Origin: an uncultured Flammeovirgaceae bacterium
Lineage (GTDB): Bacteria; Bacteroidota; Bacteroidia; Cytophagales; Cyclobacteriaceae
Direction of reading: 5' to 3'
DNA length: 23,107 nt
Assembly (NCBI GenBank): GCA_946886805.1
Contig: CAMPJM010000009.1
Coordinates: forward strand, 1 to 23,107
Shown here piece by piece: positions 7,436 through 14,948 of this stretch (its first letter is position 1; the number at the start of each line of letters is the position of its first letter). The position numbers were made by a program, and so were the translations under genes. Below the pieces are notes generated by a model, which was not told where the DNA came from, made no database searches, and was given only the letters and a program-made list of their open reading frames with translations.

Positions 7436-8545
7436 ATGGATAAAATAAAAATATTAATTGTAAGTAAAAGTTTTTTTCCCATGAATTCGCCCCGCTCTTT
7501 CCGGACCACGGAATTGGCCAAGGAATTTGCAAGGCAAGGGCATCTGGTAACCGTGATTACCCCAAAAGATCTTGAAACACACACGCAATTTGAGAAAGAC
7601 CATGGAATCACCATTCAAGATCTGGGGCAGCCAAAGTGGAAAGCAGCTGAACTAAAAGGTGGCGGAGTTAGCTTAGTCGCTCGAAGGGGAATAAAACGAC
7701 TTTCGAACCTGATATTTCAATATCCGGGTATAGAGCTTTCCAAACTGGTCCATAACGCCTTAAGGCGGGAAGAAGGTTACGATCTACTCATTTCTATTGC
7801 CAGTCCACACACCGTTCATTGGGGCGTGGCCTCTGTCCGGTCTAAAGACCATAGGATTGCTAAAGTATGGGTGGCCGATTGCGGCGATCCTTTTATGGGC
7901 CAGGAAAACGATACCTTTACACCGCCATTTTATTTCAAATATGTGGAAAAGTGGTTTTGCAGAAAAGCAGATTACATCACCGTACCCACGACAGGTGCTA
8001 TACAAGCTTATTACCCGGAATTTCATCAAAAAATTAAAGTGGTCCCGCAGGGATTTCGTTTCGAAGATATAAAGGTGGCAACTGAAAAAGAAGACAACTC
8101 CCGGCCGGTCTTTGCCTACGCGGGAGGGTTTATCCCTGGTAGAAGGGATCCTTCTGAGTTACTGGATTATCTTGTAAAACAGGAAAAGAACTTTATCTTT
8201 CATATTTATACCAGTTCGCCTAATTTAGTAAAGCCCTTTATCAACAGAAGCAAAGGGAGGATAATTCTTCACGATTTTGTTCCCCGGACGGAACTATTAT
8301 ATAAATTGAGCCGTATGGATTTTGTTGTTAACTTTGAAAATGTAGGAAGTAAACAGACGCCAAGCAAACTGATTGATTATGCCATTATAAAGAAACCCAT
8401 TCTACCTGTAAAAACGGGAGATTTAAACACAAATGTGATGGAGGAATTCCTCAAGGGAGATTATTCTAATCAATTCACTGTTAATGATCCCGAGCAATAC
8501 AGAATCGAAAATGTGGCGAAGAAATTTCTGGCCTTGCTGAGATAG
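7436..8545 (+). CDS. Glycosyltransferase, GT4-like GT-B fold with atypical C-terminal motif
   Basis: A 369-residue predicted glycosyltransferase. The N-terminal half begins ILIVSKSFFPMNSPRSFR (6-23), followed by TTELAKEFARQGHLVTVITP, the classic GT-B opening, then YDLLISIASPHTVHWG (115-130) and WVADCGDPFMG (145-155). The donor domain has VVPQGFRF (202-209), FAYAGGFIPGRRDP (226-239), and a final block FENVGSKQTPSKLIDYAIIKKPIL (300-323). The standard E-x7-E motif is not intact: the first acid is Glu301 but the second position is taken by the QTPSKLIDY segment, a variant seen in some GT4 relatives. Spacing is 20 bp from the previous gene and 10 bp to the next. G+C is clearly higher here than in the early part of the operon (line 8101-8160, 35 of 60). 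Confidence 0.8.
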   Translation: MDKIKILIVSKSFFPMNSPRSFRTTELAKEFARQGHLVTVITPKDLETHTQFEKDHGITIQDLGQPKWKAAELKGGGVSLVARRGIKRLSNLIFQYPGIELSKLVHNALRREEGYDLLISIASPHTVHWGVASVRSKDHRIAKVWVADCGDPFMGQENDTFTPPFYFKYVEKWFCRKADYITVPTTGAIQAYYPEFHQKIKVVPQGFRFEDIKVATEKEDNSRPVFAYAGGFIPGRRDPSELLDYLVKQEKNFIFHIYTSSPNLVKPFINRSKGRIILHDFVPRTELLYKLSRMDFVVNFENVGSKQTPSKLIDYAIIKKPILPVKTGDLNTNVMEEFLKGDYSNQFTVNDPEQYRIENVAKKFLALLR

Positions 8546-8555
8546 ACAGTTCAAT

Positions 8556-9839
8556 ATGCAAACTACGCAGTCTTTATATGATTCAGTGATTTTAAGGAAC
8601 GAGGAAGGATTAAAAAAGAAGAATAAAGTCTTCGTTTTTATTCTTTTTCTTATTTCTCCCTTATTGTCCCTTGCTATCGCCCTGAAAAACTATAGATCTT
8701 CGTGGGCAAAAAATGTGGTATGGCTTTTTGTGACCTTCTACGGCTATACCCTGGTTATTTCCAACGAGGGAATGGATGCCAATAGCTATAGGGACAAGTT
8801 TTTACATATGGCCCAGGCGGAAGTTACCTTAGACGGCTTTATAGATATATTATACGATGGAGAGTCCACGTACCTGGACATTGTCCAACCGCTCCTTTCG
8901 TTTATTGTTTCGCGGTTCACGTACGATCACAGAATCCTCTTTCTCACATTTGCTGCTGTGTTTGGGTACTTTTATTCCAGGAATATATGGTACCTGATCG
9001 AAAAAGCAGGCCCCAAACTCAAAAAAGAAGCAATTCCCATTCTGATTACGTTTGCCTTTATAGTAGGCTTTTGGCAAATCAATGGCTTTAGAATGTGGAC
9101 GGCTGCTCACATTTTTTTCTGTGGCGCAATTTCCTATATTTATGAGAAGCAAAAAAGAGGATTGTTTCTATGCTTCCTCTCCGTCTTTGTGCATTTTTCC
9201 TTCGTTTTACCTATTCTCATCATCCTGTTCTATTCTGTAGCAAGAAACCGCCCTCATCTTTATTTTTGGGCGTTTATAGCTACCTTTTTTTTAAGAGAAA
9301 TTAATTTGAGTGCAGTAGGAGCGATATTAGAAACTGTCGTGCCGGACGCATTGCAAGGGAAAGTCGCCGGCTATACTAATGAAGATTATGCAAGTAAATC
9401 GGGAAACAGGGAAAATTGGAGCTGGCATGCACGCTACTATGGAAAGGCATTGAGATGGGTGGTAATTATTTTTGTCAGTACAATATATTTTAAGGGTTTA
9501 AAATATCTGAAAACGCATGAAAGCCTTTATTCACTTTACTGTTTTTCATTGTTATTTCTTGCTATTGGTAGTGTGGTAGCTATGGTACCCTCAGGGGGGC
9601 GTTTTGTAACAATCGCTACACTATTTGCTGTAGCTTCTATTTTTCTATACATTCAATATGCGCCTAGAGATGAATTTACCAAAAGATTTATTCCTTTATC
9701 CATTCCGGCGTTAATATTGTACTGTGTCGTAGCTTTGCGGCTCGGTTTTAACACGATTGGAATTATGACTGTTTTTGGAAATCCGGTGGTTGCATTATTC
9801 TGGGACGTGGAAATCGCTCTAATTGAGTTTATCAAATAA
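8556..9839 (+). CDS. wzy: EpsG-family / Wzy-type polysaccharide polymerase
   Basis: A 427-residue integral membrane protein with about ten hydrophobic helices, starting at residues 24-43 and 52-69. EpsG-family signatures are visible: DANSYRDKF (74-82) in the first large loop, NGFRMWTAAHIFF (176-188) and SVFVHFSFVLPI (209-220), plus PSGGRF (345-350) in a late loop. The loop at about 260-298 is polar and contains several aromatic and charged residues. Such proteins polymerise undecaprenyl-linked repeat units at the periplasmic face. With the flippase at 163 it defines a Wzx/Wzy pathway. Wzy proteins are poorly conserved, so this call rests on topology, the EpsG-like motifs and position among glycosyltransferases. 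The start ATG is 10 bp after the previous stop. Confidence 0.8.
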   Translation: MQTTQSLYDSVILRNEEGLKKKNKVFVFILFLISPLLSLAIALKNYRSSWAKNVVWLFVTFYGYTLVISNEGMDANSYRDKFLHMAQAEVTLDGFIDILYDGESTYLDIVQPLLSFIVSRFTYDHRILFLTFAAVFGYFYSRNIWYLIEKAGPKLKKEAIPILITFAFIVGFWQINGFRMWTAAHIFFCGAISYIYEKQKRGLFLCFLSVFVHFSFVLPILIILFYSVARNRPHLYFWAFIATFFLREINLSAVGAILETVVPDALQGKVAGYTNEDYASKSGNRENWSWHARYYGKALRWVVIIFVSTIYFKGLKYLKTHESLYSLYCFSLLFLAIGSVVAMVPSGGRFVTIATLFAVASIFLYIQYAPRDEFTKRFIPLSIPALILYCVVALRLGFNTIGIMTVFGNPVVALFWDVEIALIEFIK

Positions 9840-9849
9840 TATCGATCGA

Positions 9850-10965
9850 ATGGGCATTATTAATACTTTTAGAAAAAACTTCAGGAATATTCCGGGGTGG
9901 CGCACAGGCAGGAAAATCCTGGTACTTGAGTCCGACGACTGGGGAAGTGAACGTGCCAGAGGTCCTGAAACGATTAAAAACCTCGTGGAAGCTGGGTATA
10001 AAGTAAAAAAGTGCACCATGAGTATTTCGGATTCGCTGGAATCCAATACCGATCTTGAACTGCTTTTCGAGGTATTAAAGAAATTTAAAGACCGCCAAGG
10101 AAACCATCCCGTAATAACAGCCTTTTTTAACATGGCAAATCCGGACTACAGTCAGATTAAGGCCACTGATTTCCAAGAATATCATTATTTAACGATTCCT
10201 GAAACGGCTCTTCAATATTCGGACCACAACAGGATTGTGGATCTGTATCAGGAAGGTTCAAGAGCAGACATTTTCCATGCAGAATACCATGGAAGAGAAC
10301 ATTTGCATGTGCAACGCTGGCTTAGGGATTTAAGAAGCGGACACACTGACACAACCCTGGGATTCAATCTAGGGTTCAATGGCTTTTCAAAAAGCTATGC
10401 ACCGAAAATAAAAAAAACCTACAGGGCCAGTTACGAACCTGATGTTCCAGCGGATATTAATTTCATGAAGTCATCAGTTATTGATGGCTTAAAACTTTTT
10501 GAGGATCTCTTCAGCTATCGAGCTAACTACTTTGTACCGCCCAACGGACCTTACCCCAGGACAGATAACTTTGAAGAGGAGCTAAAAAAGCACGGGATTC
10601 AATATTTAGGGGGTCCAAGTATGCAGAAAATAACAGATGAAAAAGGAAGGGAAGTCAGGAAACATTTTTCTTTAGGAAGTAAGAACGAATACGGTCAAAC
10701 ATTCATCACCAGAAATGGTATATTCGAACCACATTCCCCCAACCGGAACTGGGTCAGTTATTGCCTGCAAGATATACAATTGGCATTCCGATGGTCTAAG
10801 CCCGCCATTATCAGTACGCATAGAGCTAATTTTGTAGGAACAGTCGATCCAAAAAACCGGGAAAAAGGTTTAACTGCGCTCCGGGAATTACTAGGCACGG
10901 TGTTAAAAAAGTGGCCGGATACGGAGTTTATGTCTTCAAGAACCTTTAATGCCCTGGTAAAGTGA
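9850..10965 (+). CDS. Divergent NodB-fold polysaccharide (de)acetylase-like protein, copy 1
   Basis: A 371-residue protein from ATG 9850 (10 bp after the polymerase stop); a TTG at 9823 would extend it into the polymerase gene and is less likely. It looks like a divergent carbohydrate esterase 4/NodB-type deacetylase: LESDDWGS (26-33) stands where TFDDG is expected, keeping the Asp-Asp pair; HGREH (147-151) has the H-x3-H spacing of the metal-binding HSxxH motif; FVPPNGPYPRTDN (228-240) resembles motif 3 but lacks its Arg; and ISTHRANFVG (321-330) supplies a late His. There is no signal peptide and no transmembrane helix, so it should act in the cytoplasm, for example on a lipid-linked or nucleotide-linked sugar. 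It is a paralogue of the next gene. Real chemistry is unknown. Confidence 0.72.
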   Translation: MGIINTFRKNFRNIPGWRTGRKILVLESDDWGSERARGPETIKNLVEAGYKVKKCTMSISDSLESNTDLELLFEVLKKFKDRQGNHPVITAFFNMANPDYSQIKATDFQEYHYLTIPETALQYSDHNRIVDLYQEGSRADIFHAEYHGREHLHVQRWLRDLRSGHTDTTLGFNLGFNGFSKSYAPKIKKTYRASYEPDVPADINFMKSSVIDGLKLFEDLFSYRANYFVPPNGPYPRTDNFEEELKKHGIQYLGGPSMQKITDEKGREVRKHFSLGSKNEYGQTFITRNGIFEPHSPNRNWVSYCLQDIQLAFRWSKPAIISTHRANFVGTVDPKNREKGLTALRELLGTVLKKWPDTEFMSSRTFNALVK

Positions 10966-10967
10966 CG

Positions 10968-12095
10968 ATGATTCTGAACAAAATAACAAGAACAATCAAG
11001 AGACAACTCCTCGACATGATCGGGTGGCACACCTCCCGGAAAATAGTCGTTATTGAGTCAGATGATTGGGGAAGTATCAGAATGCCTTCCAAAGAGGTTT
11101 ATCATCAACTACTTAAAAAAGGGATTAAAGTAGACCGGTGTCCATACGCGAAATATGATTCGTTGGCGAACGAGCAGGACCTGTCATTTCTATTTGAGAC
11201 ATTAAATTCCGTAAGAGATCACCGGGATAGTCCTGCCAGGCTCACTGCCAACACCATAGTGGCTAATCCCGATTTTGCCAGGATAAGGGCAGCGAATTTC
11301 GAAAGATATTTTTACGAACCATTTACCGAAACTCTAAAGCGGTATCCCAACCATACTATGTCTTTCAAGCTCTGGAAACAAGGAATGGAAGCCGGCATTT
11401 TTCACCCCCAGTTCCATGGGCGTGAACACGTAAACGTGGATTTTTGGCTACAGGGACTTTCATCGGGTCTTCCTGAAACACGAGCGGCCTTTGATCATGC
11501 AGTGTTTGGTATTAGCTCTTCCATTACTTCGGAAACGAGAAAAAACTACATGTTCGCATTAGACTATAACACAGTAGAGGAAAAGGAGCATAAGGAAGCG
11601 GTTTTAGAAGCAGGCGCCGATCTTTTCAAGACTATTTTCGGATATTTTTCCGAATCCTTTATTGCGCCCGCTTACACATGGAGTGACTCAAATGAGCAGA
11701 CCCTCCGGAAGAAAGGCATCAAAACGTTTCAGGGAAATCCTTATCAAAATCGCCCTCAAATAGGCAATAACGTTCATGAAAAATTAATGCATTATATTGG
11801 CGAAAAGAACAAGAACGGGCAGACCTATTTAGTAAGAAACGCCTATTTCGAACCTACATTAATGAAGCGCGAAGCAGCGAAAGATGATTGTTTGAAAAGG
11901 ATAAACTGGGCTTTCAAAATGAAAAAGCCAGCTATAATTGGTGCGCACAGGGTGAATTTTATCGGCAACATTGAAAATTCCAATAGGGATAAAAACTTAA
12001 AATCTTTTCACTCCCTTTTGAACACAATCGTTAAAAAATGGCCCGATGTTGAGTTTATGACCAGTGATGAATTAGGTAACCTTATAAACAGGTAG
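10968..12095 (+). CDS. Divergent NodB-fold polysaccharide (de)acetylase-like protein, copy 2
   Basis: A 375-residue paralogue of the preceding protein, lying directly behind it. ATG 10968 is chosen; GTG 10962, overlapping the previous stop, would add two residues and is equally possible. Shared blocks with copy 1 are ESDDWGS (30-36), FHGREH (149-154), NGQTYLVRNAYFEP (283-296), KPAIIGAHRVNFIG (320-333) and KKWPDVEFMTS (356-366). The motif-3 region reads FIAPAYTWSD (231-240), different from copy 1, and the middle section (about 160-230) is poorly conserved between the two. This pattern suggests the same fold and metal chemistry with different substrates. It is soluble and has no export signal. 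It is followed after 14 bp by the AsnB-like gene, so the three may work on the same sugar. Confidence 0.72.
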   Translation: MILNKITRTIKRQLLDMIGWHTSRKIVVIESDDWGSIRMPSKEVYHQLLKKGIKVDRCPYAKYDSLANEQDLSFLFETLNSVRDHRDSPARLTANTIVANPDFARIRAANFERYFYEPFTETLKRYPNHTMSFKLWKQGMEAGIFHPQFHGREHVNVDFWLQGLSSGLPETRAAFDHAVFGISSSITSETRKNYMFALDYNTVEEKEHKEAVLEAGADLFKTIFGYFSESFIAPAYTWSDSNEQTLRKKGIKTFQGNPYQNRPQIGNNVHEKLMHYIGEKNKNGQTYLVRNAYFEPTLMKREAAKDDCLKRINWAFKMKKPAIIGAHRVNFIGNIENSNRDKNLKSFHSLLNTIVKKWPDVEFMTSDELGNLINR

Positions 12096-12109
12096 TTATA
12101 CAAAAAAGG

Positions 12110-13837
12110 ATGTCCAAACTTTTATTTATTGTCAAACGCAAAAATTTAGAAAGTGAATCCCTGAAAGAGGATCAGGAAAGATTAATTTCAATCTGTGACT
12201 CCTTAAATCCTGACAATATTGAAGCAAACCCTACTTATTCATATTTTAATGATGGCATTTGGTATGGGTTGAGCAACCCTGTTGACATCATATTAAGAGA
12301 TGAACAAGGAATACTTTTAGGAAAATGTACCGAAGAAGGCAAGGGAATTTTCCGTCCGAATACGCCAAGGCCATCAGGCAATTACGCACTGATCCGTTTC
12401 GACGAATCGATGGTTGAATGCATCACTGATATTCTGGCCTCCCGGACTATTTGGTACTACCTCGATGACAAATTTTTTGTGGCTTCAACCTCCCAAAGAG
12501 CCATCGTTAGCTATCTCGGCGATTTTAGATTTGAAGAAAAAACCATTCCTTGGATGATCTCCACCGGAACTTTAGGGCCAGATCTCTCCTGGGATAAAAG
12601 AATAAAAAAGATGGCACCGGATAGTTTACTTCAATTAGATAGGAGTAACTGGGAATTAAGCGAAAAGAAAGATAAGGTTGAATTTTCTGCGTTATCTCAA
12701 AATGAAGATCGCGCTAAAAAGTCCTTAAGAGCGGCCCTCGTAGAAGAATTTAAAAATACCACGTACGACTTTTCCCAATGGGGCCTCCCACTCTCAGGAG
12801 GCTATGATAGCAGGGCAATTTTAAGTTTTTTAAAATTGACAAAAAAAGATGTCTCTGGCTTAAAAACGTTCACCTGGGGACTTGAAAAATCGAAACATAG
12901 AAGCCAAAATGATGCCTTTGTGGCAAAGAAAGTGGCGGAAAGGCTCGGTGTAAAGCATCAATATTTCGAAACAAACTTGTCTAATGAACCTGTTGAAGTG
13001 TTGTTTAATCGCTTCCTAATTTGCGGGGAGGGACGAATAGATTCTATAGCCGCTTATATGGATGGATTCGAGATTTGGAAAATATTTTTTGAGCAAGGGA
13101 TTCAGGGAGTTATCCGGGGCGATGAAGGTTTCGGGTGGTCGAAGGTATCCTCTCCTTTTACCGCACGGATTAGTACAGGACTAAAGCTCTGTTCTGACAT
13201 TGCCAATCTAAAACAGTATCAACAAGGGGGATTAAGCAAGCAAACTGTTCCTCCAGAACTGGAACAGCAGCAGGAAGAATCATCAGAAGCCTGGCGAGAT
13301 AGACTATACCATCAATTTAGAGCCCCTGTTTTTTTGTCCGCTCTTTCCGATCTAAAGCTTCCTTACGTTGAACAGTCGAATCCGTTCTTGACCCACGATA
13401 TCATCAACAAAGTACGTGAGCTACCCGACGAACTTCGGACGAGTAAAAGATTATTTAAAACTATCGTTGACGAAATTGGCCCTCCGGTTCCTTATGCAAG
13501 TGAAGGAGCAAATGCCAAACCATCCGACATTTTAAAAAAGCCGGAGATAACTTCTTATCTCATCGGGGAACTTAATTCTCCGGAAGCCTTCGGCATTTTA
13601 CCAGCTGAACTCATTTCCAAAGTGACAGAAAAGTTGAGTCTGAAAAAAGAAAAAAGTCTATTTGCAACATGGAAAGCTATAGCGATTAAACAACTACCCA
13701 CTGCTATTAAAAATAAACTGAAGGACGAAGGGTTTGTGCCCAACGTAGAACCTCATATATTAGCATTCCGGTTATTTTTAATAATTAAGATGCACTCAAT
13801 TTTGTCAGGAACAAAAGAGGATACCATTGGCCGGTAA
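12110..13837 (+). CDS. Asparagine synthase-like PP-loop amidotransferase with degenerate glutaminase domain
   Basis: A 575-residue AsnB homologue. The C-terminal synthetase half has the pyrophosphate loop LPLSGGYDSRAIL (226-238) and IRGDEGFGW (335-343) in place of the usual GDGADE motif. The N-terminal half keeps the look of a class II glutamine amidotransferase (SGNYALIRFD at 89-98, IWYYLDDKFFVASTSQRAI at 114-132), but the protein starts MSKLLF: the essential Cys2 nucleophile is missing. It therefore probably cannot hydrolyse glutamine itself and would use free ammonia, another amine or a partner. In surface-polysaccharide clusters AsnB-like proteins such as WbpS are linked to amidation of uronic acids; that role is inferred here. 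It activates a carboxylate by adenylation in the cytoplasm. The neighbours are the NodB-like pair and GT4 enzymes. Confidence 0.85.
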   Translation: MSKLLFIVKRKNLESESLKEDQERLISICDSLNPDNIEANPTYSYFNDGIWYGLSNPVDIILRDEQGILLGKCTEEGKGIFRPNTPRPSGNYALIRFDESMVECITDILASRTIWYYLDDKFFVASTSQRAIVSYLGDFRFEEKTIPWMISTGTLGPDLSWDKRIKKMAPDSLLQLDRSNWELSEKKDKVEFSALSQNEDRAKKSLRAALVEEFKNTTYDFSQWGLPLSGGYDSRAILSFLKLTKKDVSGLKTFTWGLEKSKHRSQNDAFVAKKVAERLGVKHQYFETNLSNEPVEVLFNRFLICGEGRIDSIAAYMDGFEIWKIFFEQGIQGVIRGDEGFGWSKVSSPFTARISTGLKLCSDIANLKQYQQGGLSKQTVPPELEQQQEESSEAWRDRLYHQFRAPVFLSALSDLKLPYVEQSNPFLTHDIINKVRELPDELRTSKRLFKTIVDEIGPPVPYASEGANAKPSDILKKPEITSYLIGELNSPEAFGILPAELISKVTEKLSLKKEKSLFATWKAIAIKQLPTAIKNKLKDEGFVPNVEPHILAFRLFLIIKMHSILSGTKEDTIGR

Positions 13838-13856
13838 CATCCCATCAGAAAACCAA

Positions 13857-14948
13857 ATGAAAAGAGTTTGCTTTCTATTGACTTCATTGGAATCAGGCGG
13901 GGCCGAAAATTATACCCTTCGTTTTCTGCAATATGTTCAAAATAAAATTGAGCCGGTTATTATTTGCAAAAATGGAAAAACAGGAATTCTGGAACCTCAG
14001 TTTAAGGCTGCGAATGCTCAAATTGTAACGTTACCGCAAGGCTTTTTAAAACCAAAAGCCTGGTGGAACGCTTTTATATTTTTCAAAACCAACAAAATCG
14101 ATTCCGTGTGTGACTTTACGGGAAACTTTTCTGGCATTTACTTGCTACTTGCCAAACTGGCTGGAATAAGAACCAGAATAGCTTTTTATCGCAGATCATC
14201 TCACGCTTTTAACCTGACACAAATTAATTTGCTTTTCGACACTATTTCCAACCGTCTCGTTCAATTATACGCTACTAAAATATTAGCTAATTCATTTCAT
14301 GGATTGAGTTTCTTTCATCCCGGAAGAAACCAAAGCGATAAGCGATACAAGGTAGTTCCGAACGGATTGGACCTCCAGGTTTACAACTCAGAAATAGACA
14401 AAAAATCTCTCAAAAAGGAATTAGGCATACCCCAAGATGCTTTTGTTATAGGACATACCGGCAGACTGAATATTGCTAAAAATCATGTAAGCATGATAAA
14501 AGTGGCAGAAGTGCTGGTAGAAGCACATGAGGACATTTATTTTCTTTTCTGCGGAAAAGATACAGACAAGTTAGCCTCCCAAAGCATCTCAGATAAATTA
14601 AAGAAAAGACTAATTTTATTGGGCTACAGAGACGACATTCACCGGATCTTGAAGGCCCTGGACCTTTATATCTTTCCATCAATTACAGAAGGACAACCAA
14701 ACGCCCTTATAGAAGCGATGGTATCGGGCTTACCCTTTCTTGCATCCGATATTGCTCCCATTAAGGAAATAGTTCCGGAAGAACTTTATGGAAATCTATT
14801 TTCTCCTTTAGAGACGTCCACATTTAGGAGAAAAATTGAAGAGGTGTATAAAAATCGGGTGCTATTAGACGGAATGTGTATCAAGGACGAAGCAAAAGAG
14901 ATGTTTTCTGCTAAAAAGAATTTTAACCAATTGTTGCAGCTGTTGTAA
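13857..14948 (+). CDS. Glycosyltransferase family 4 (GT-B)
   Basis: A 363-residue GT4. The N-terminus MKRVCFLLTSLESGGAENYT (1-20) contains the S-x-x-x-GGAE motif typical of the first loop, and IRTRIAFYRRSSHAF (104-118) belongs to the acceptor domain. The donor domain shows VVPNGLDLQVY (166-176), GHTGRLNIAKNH (199-210), FCGKDTDK (231-238) and an intact E-x7-E at Glu278/Glu286 (TEGQPNALIEAM). ATG 13857, 19 bp after the AsnB-like stop, is preferred: a TTG at 13827 would add ten residues in front of an otherwise perfect GT4 start and overlap the previous gene. It abuts the next gene with no spacer. Confidence 0.9.
   Translation: MKRVCFLLTSLESGGAENYTLRFLQYVQNKIEPVIICKNGKTGILEPQFKAANAQIVTLPQGFLKPKAWWNAFIFFKTNKIDSVCDFTGNFSGIYLLLAKLAGIRTRIAFYRRSSHAFNLTQINLLFDTISNRLVQLYATKILANSFHGLSFFHPGRNQSDKRYKVVPNGLDLQVYNSEIDKKSLKKELGIPQDAFVIGHTGRLNIAKNHVSMIKVAEVLVEAHEDIYFLFCGKDTDKLASQSISDKLKKRLILLGYRDDIHRILKALDLYIFPSITEGQPNALIEAMVSGLPFLASDIAPIKEIVPEELYGNLFSPLETSTFRRKIEEVYKNRVLLDGMCIKDEAKEMFSAKKNFNQLLQLL

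Noticed and set aside
9823..9849. TTG-initiated extension of the first NodB-like protein into the polymerase gene
   Set aside because: The ATG at 9850 lies 10 bp after the polymerase stop, like other junctions in this operon, and the extra nine residues resemble no part of the family start or of the paralogue.
13827..13856. TTG-initiated extension of the GT4 following the AsnB-like gene
   Set aside because: MKRVCFLLTSLESGGAEN from ATG 13857 is a typical GT4 N-terminus; the added ten residues are polar and have no counterpart in the family.
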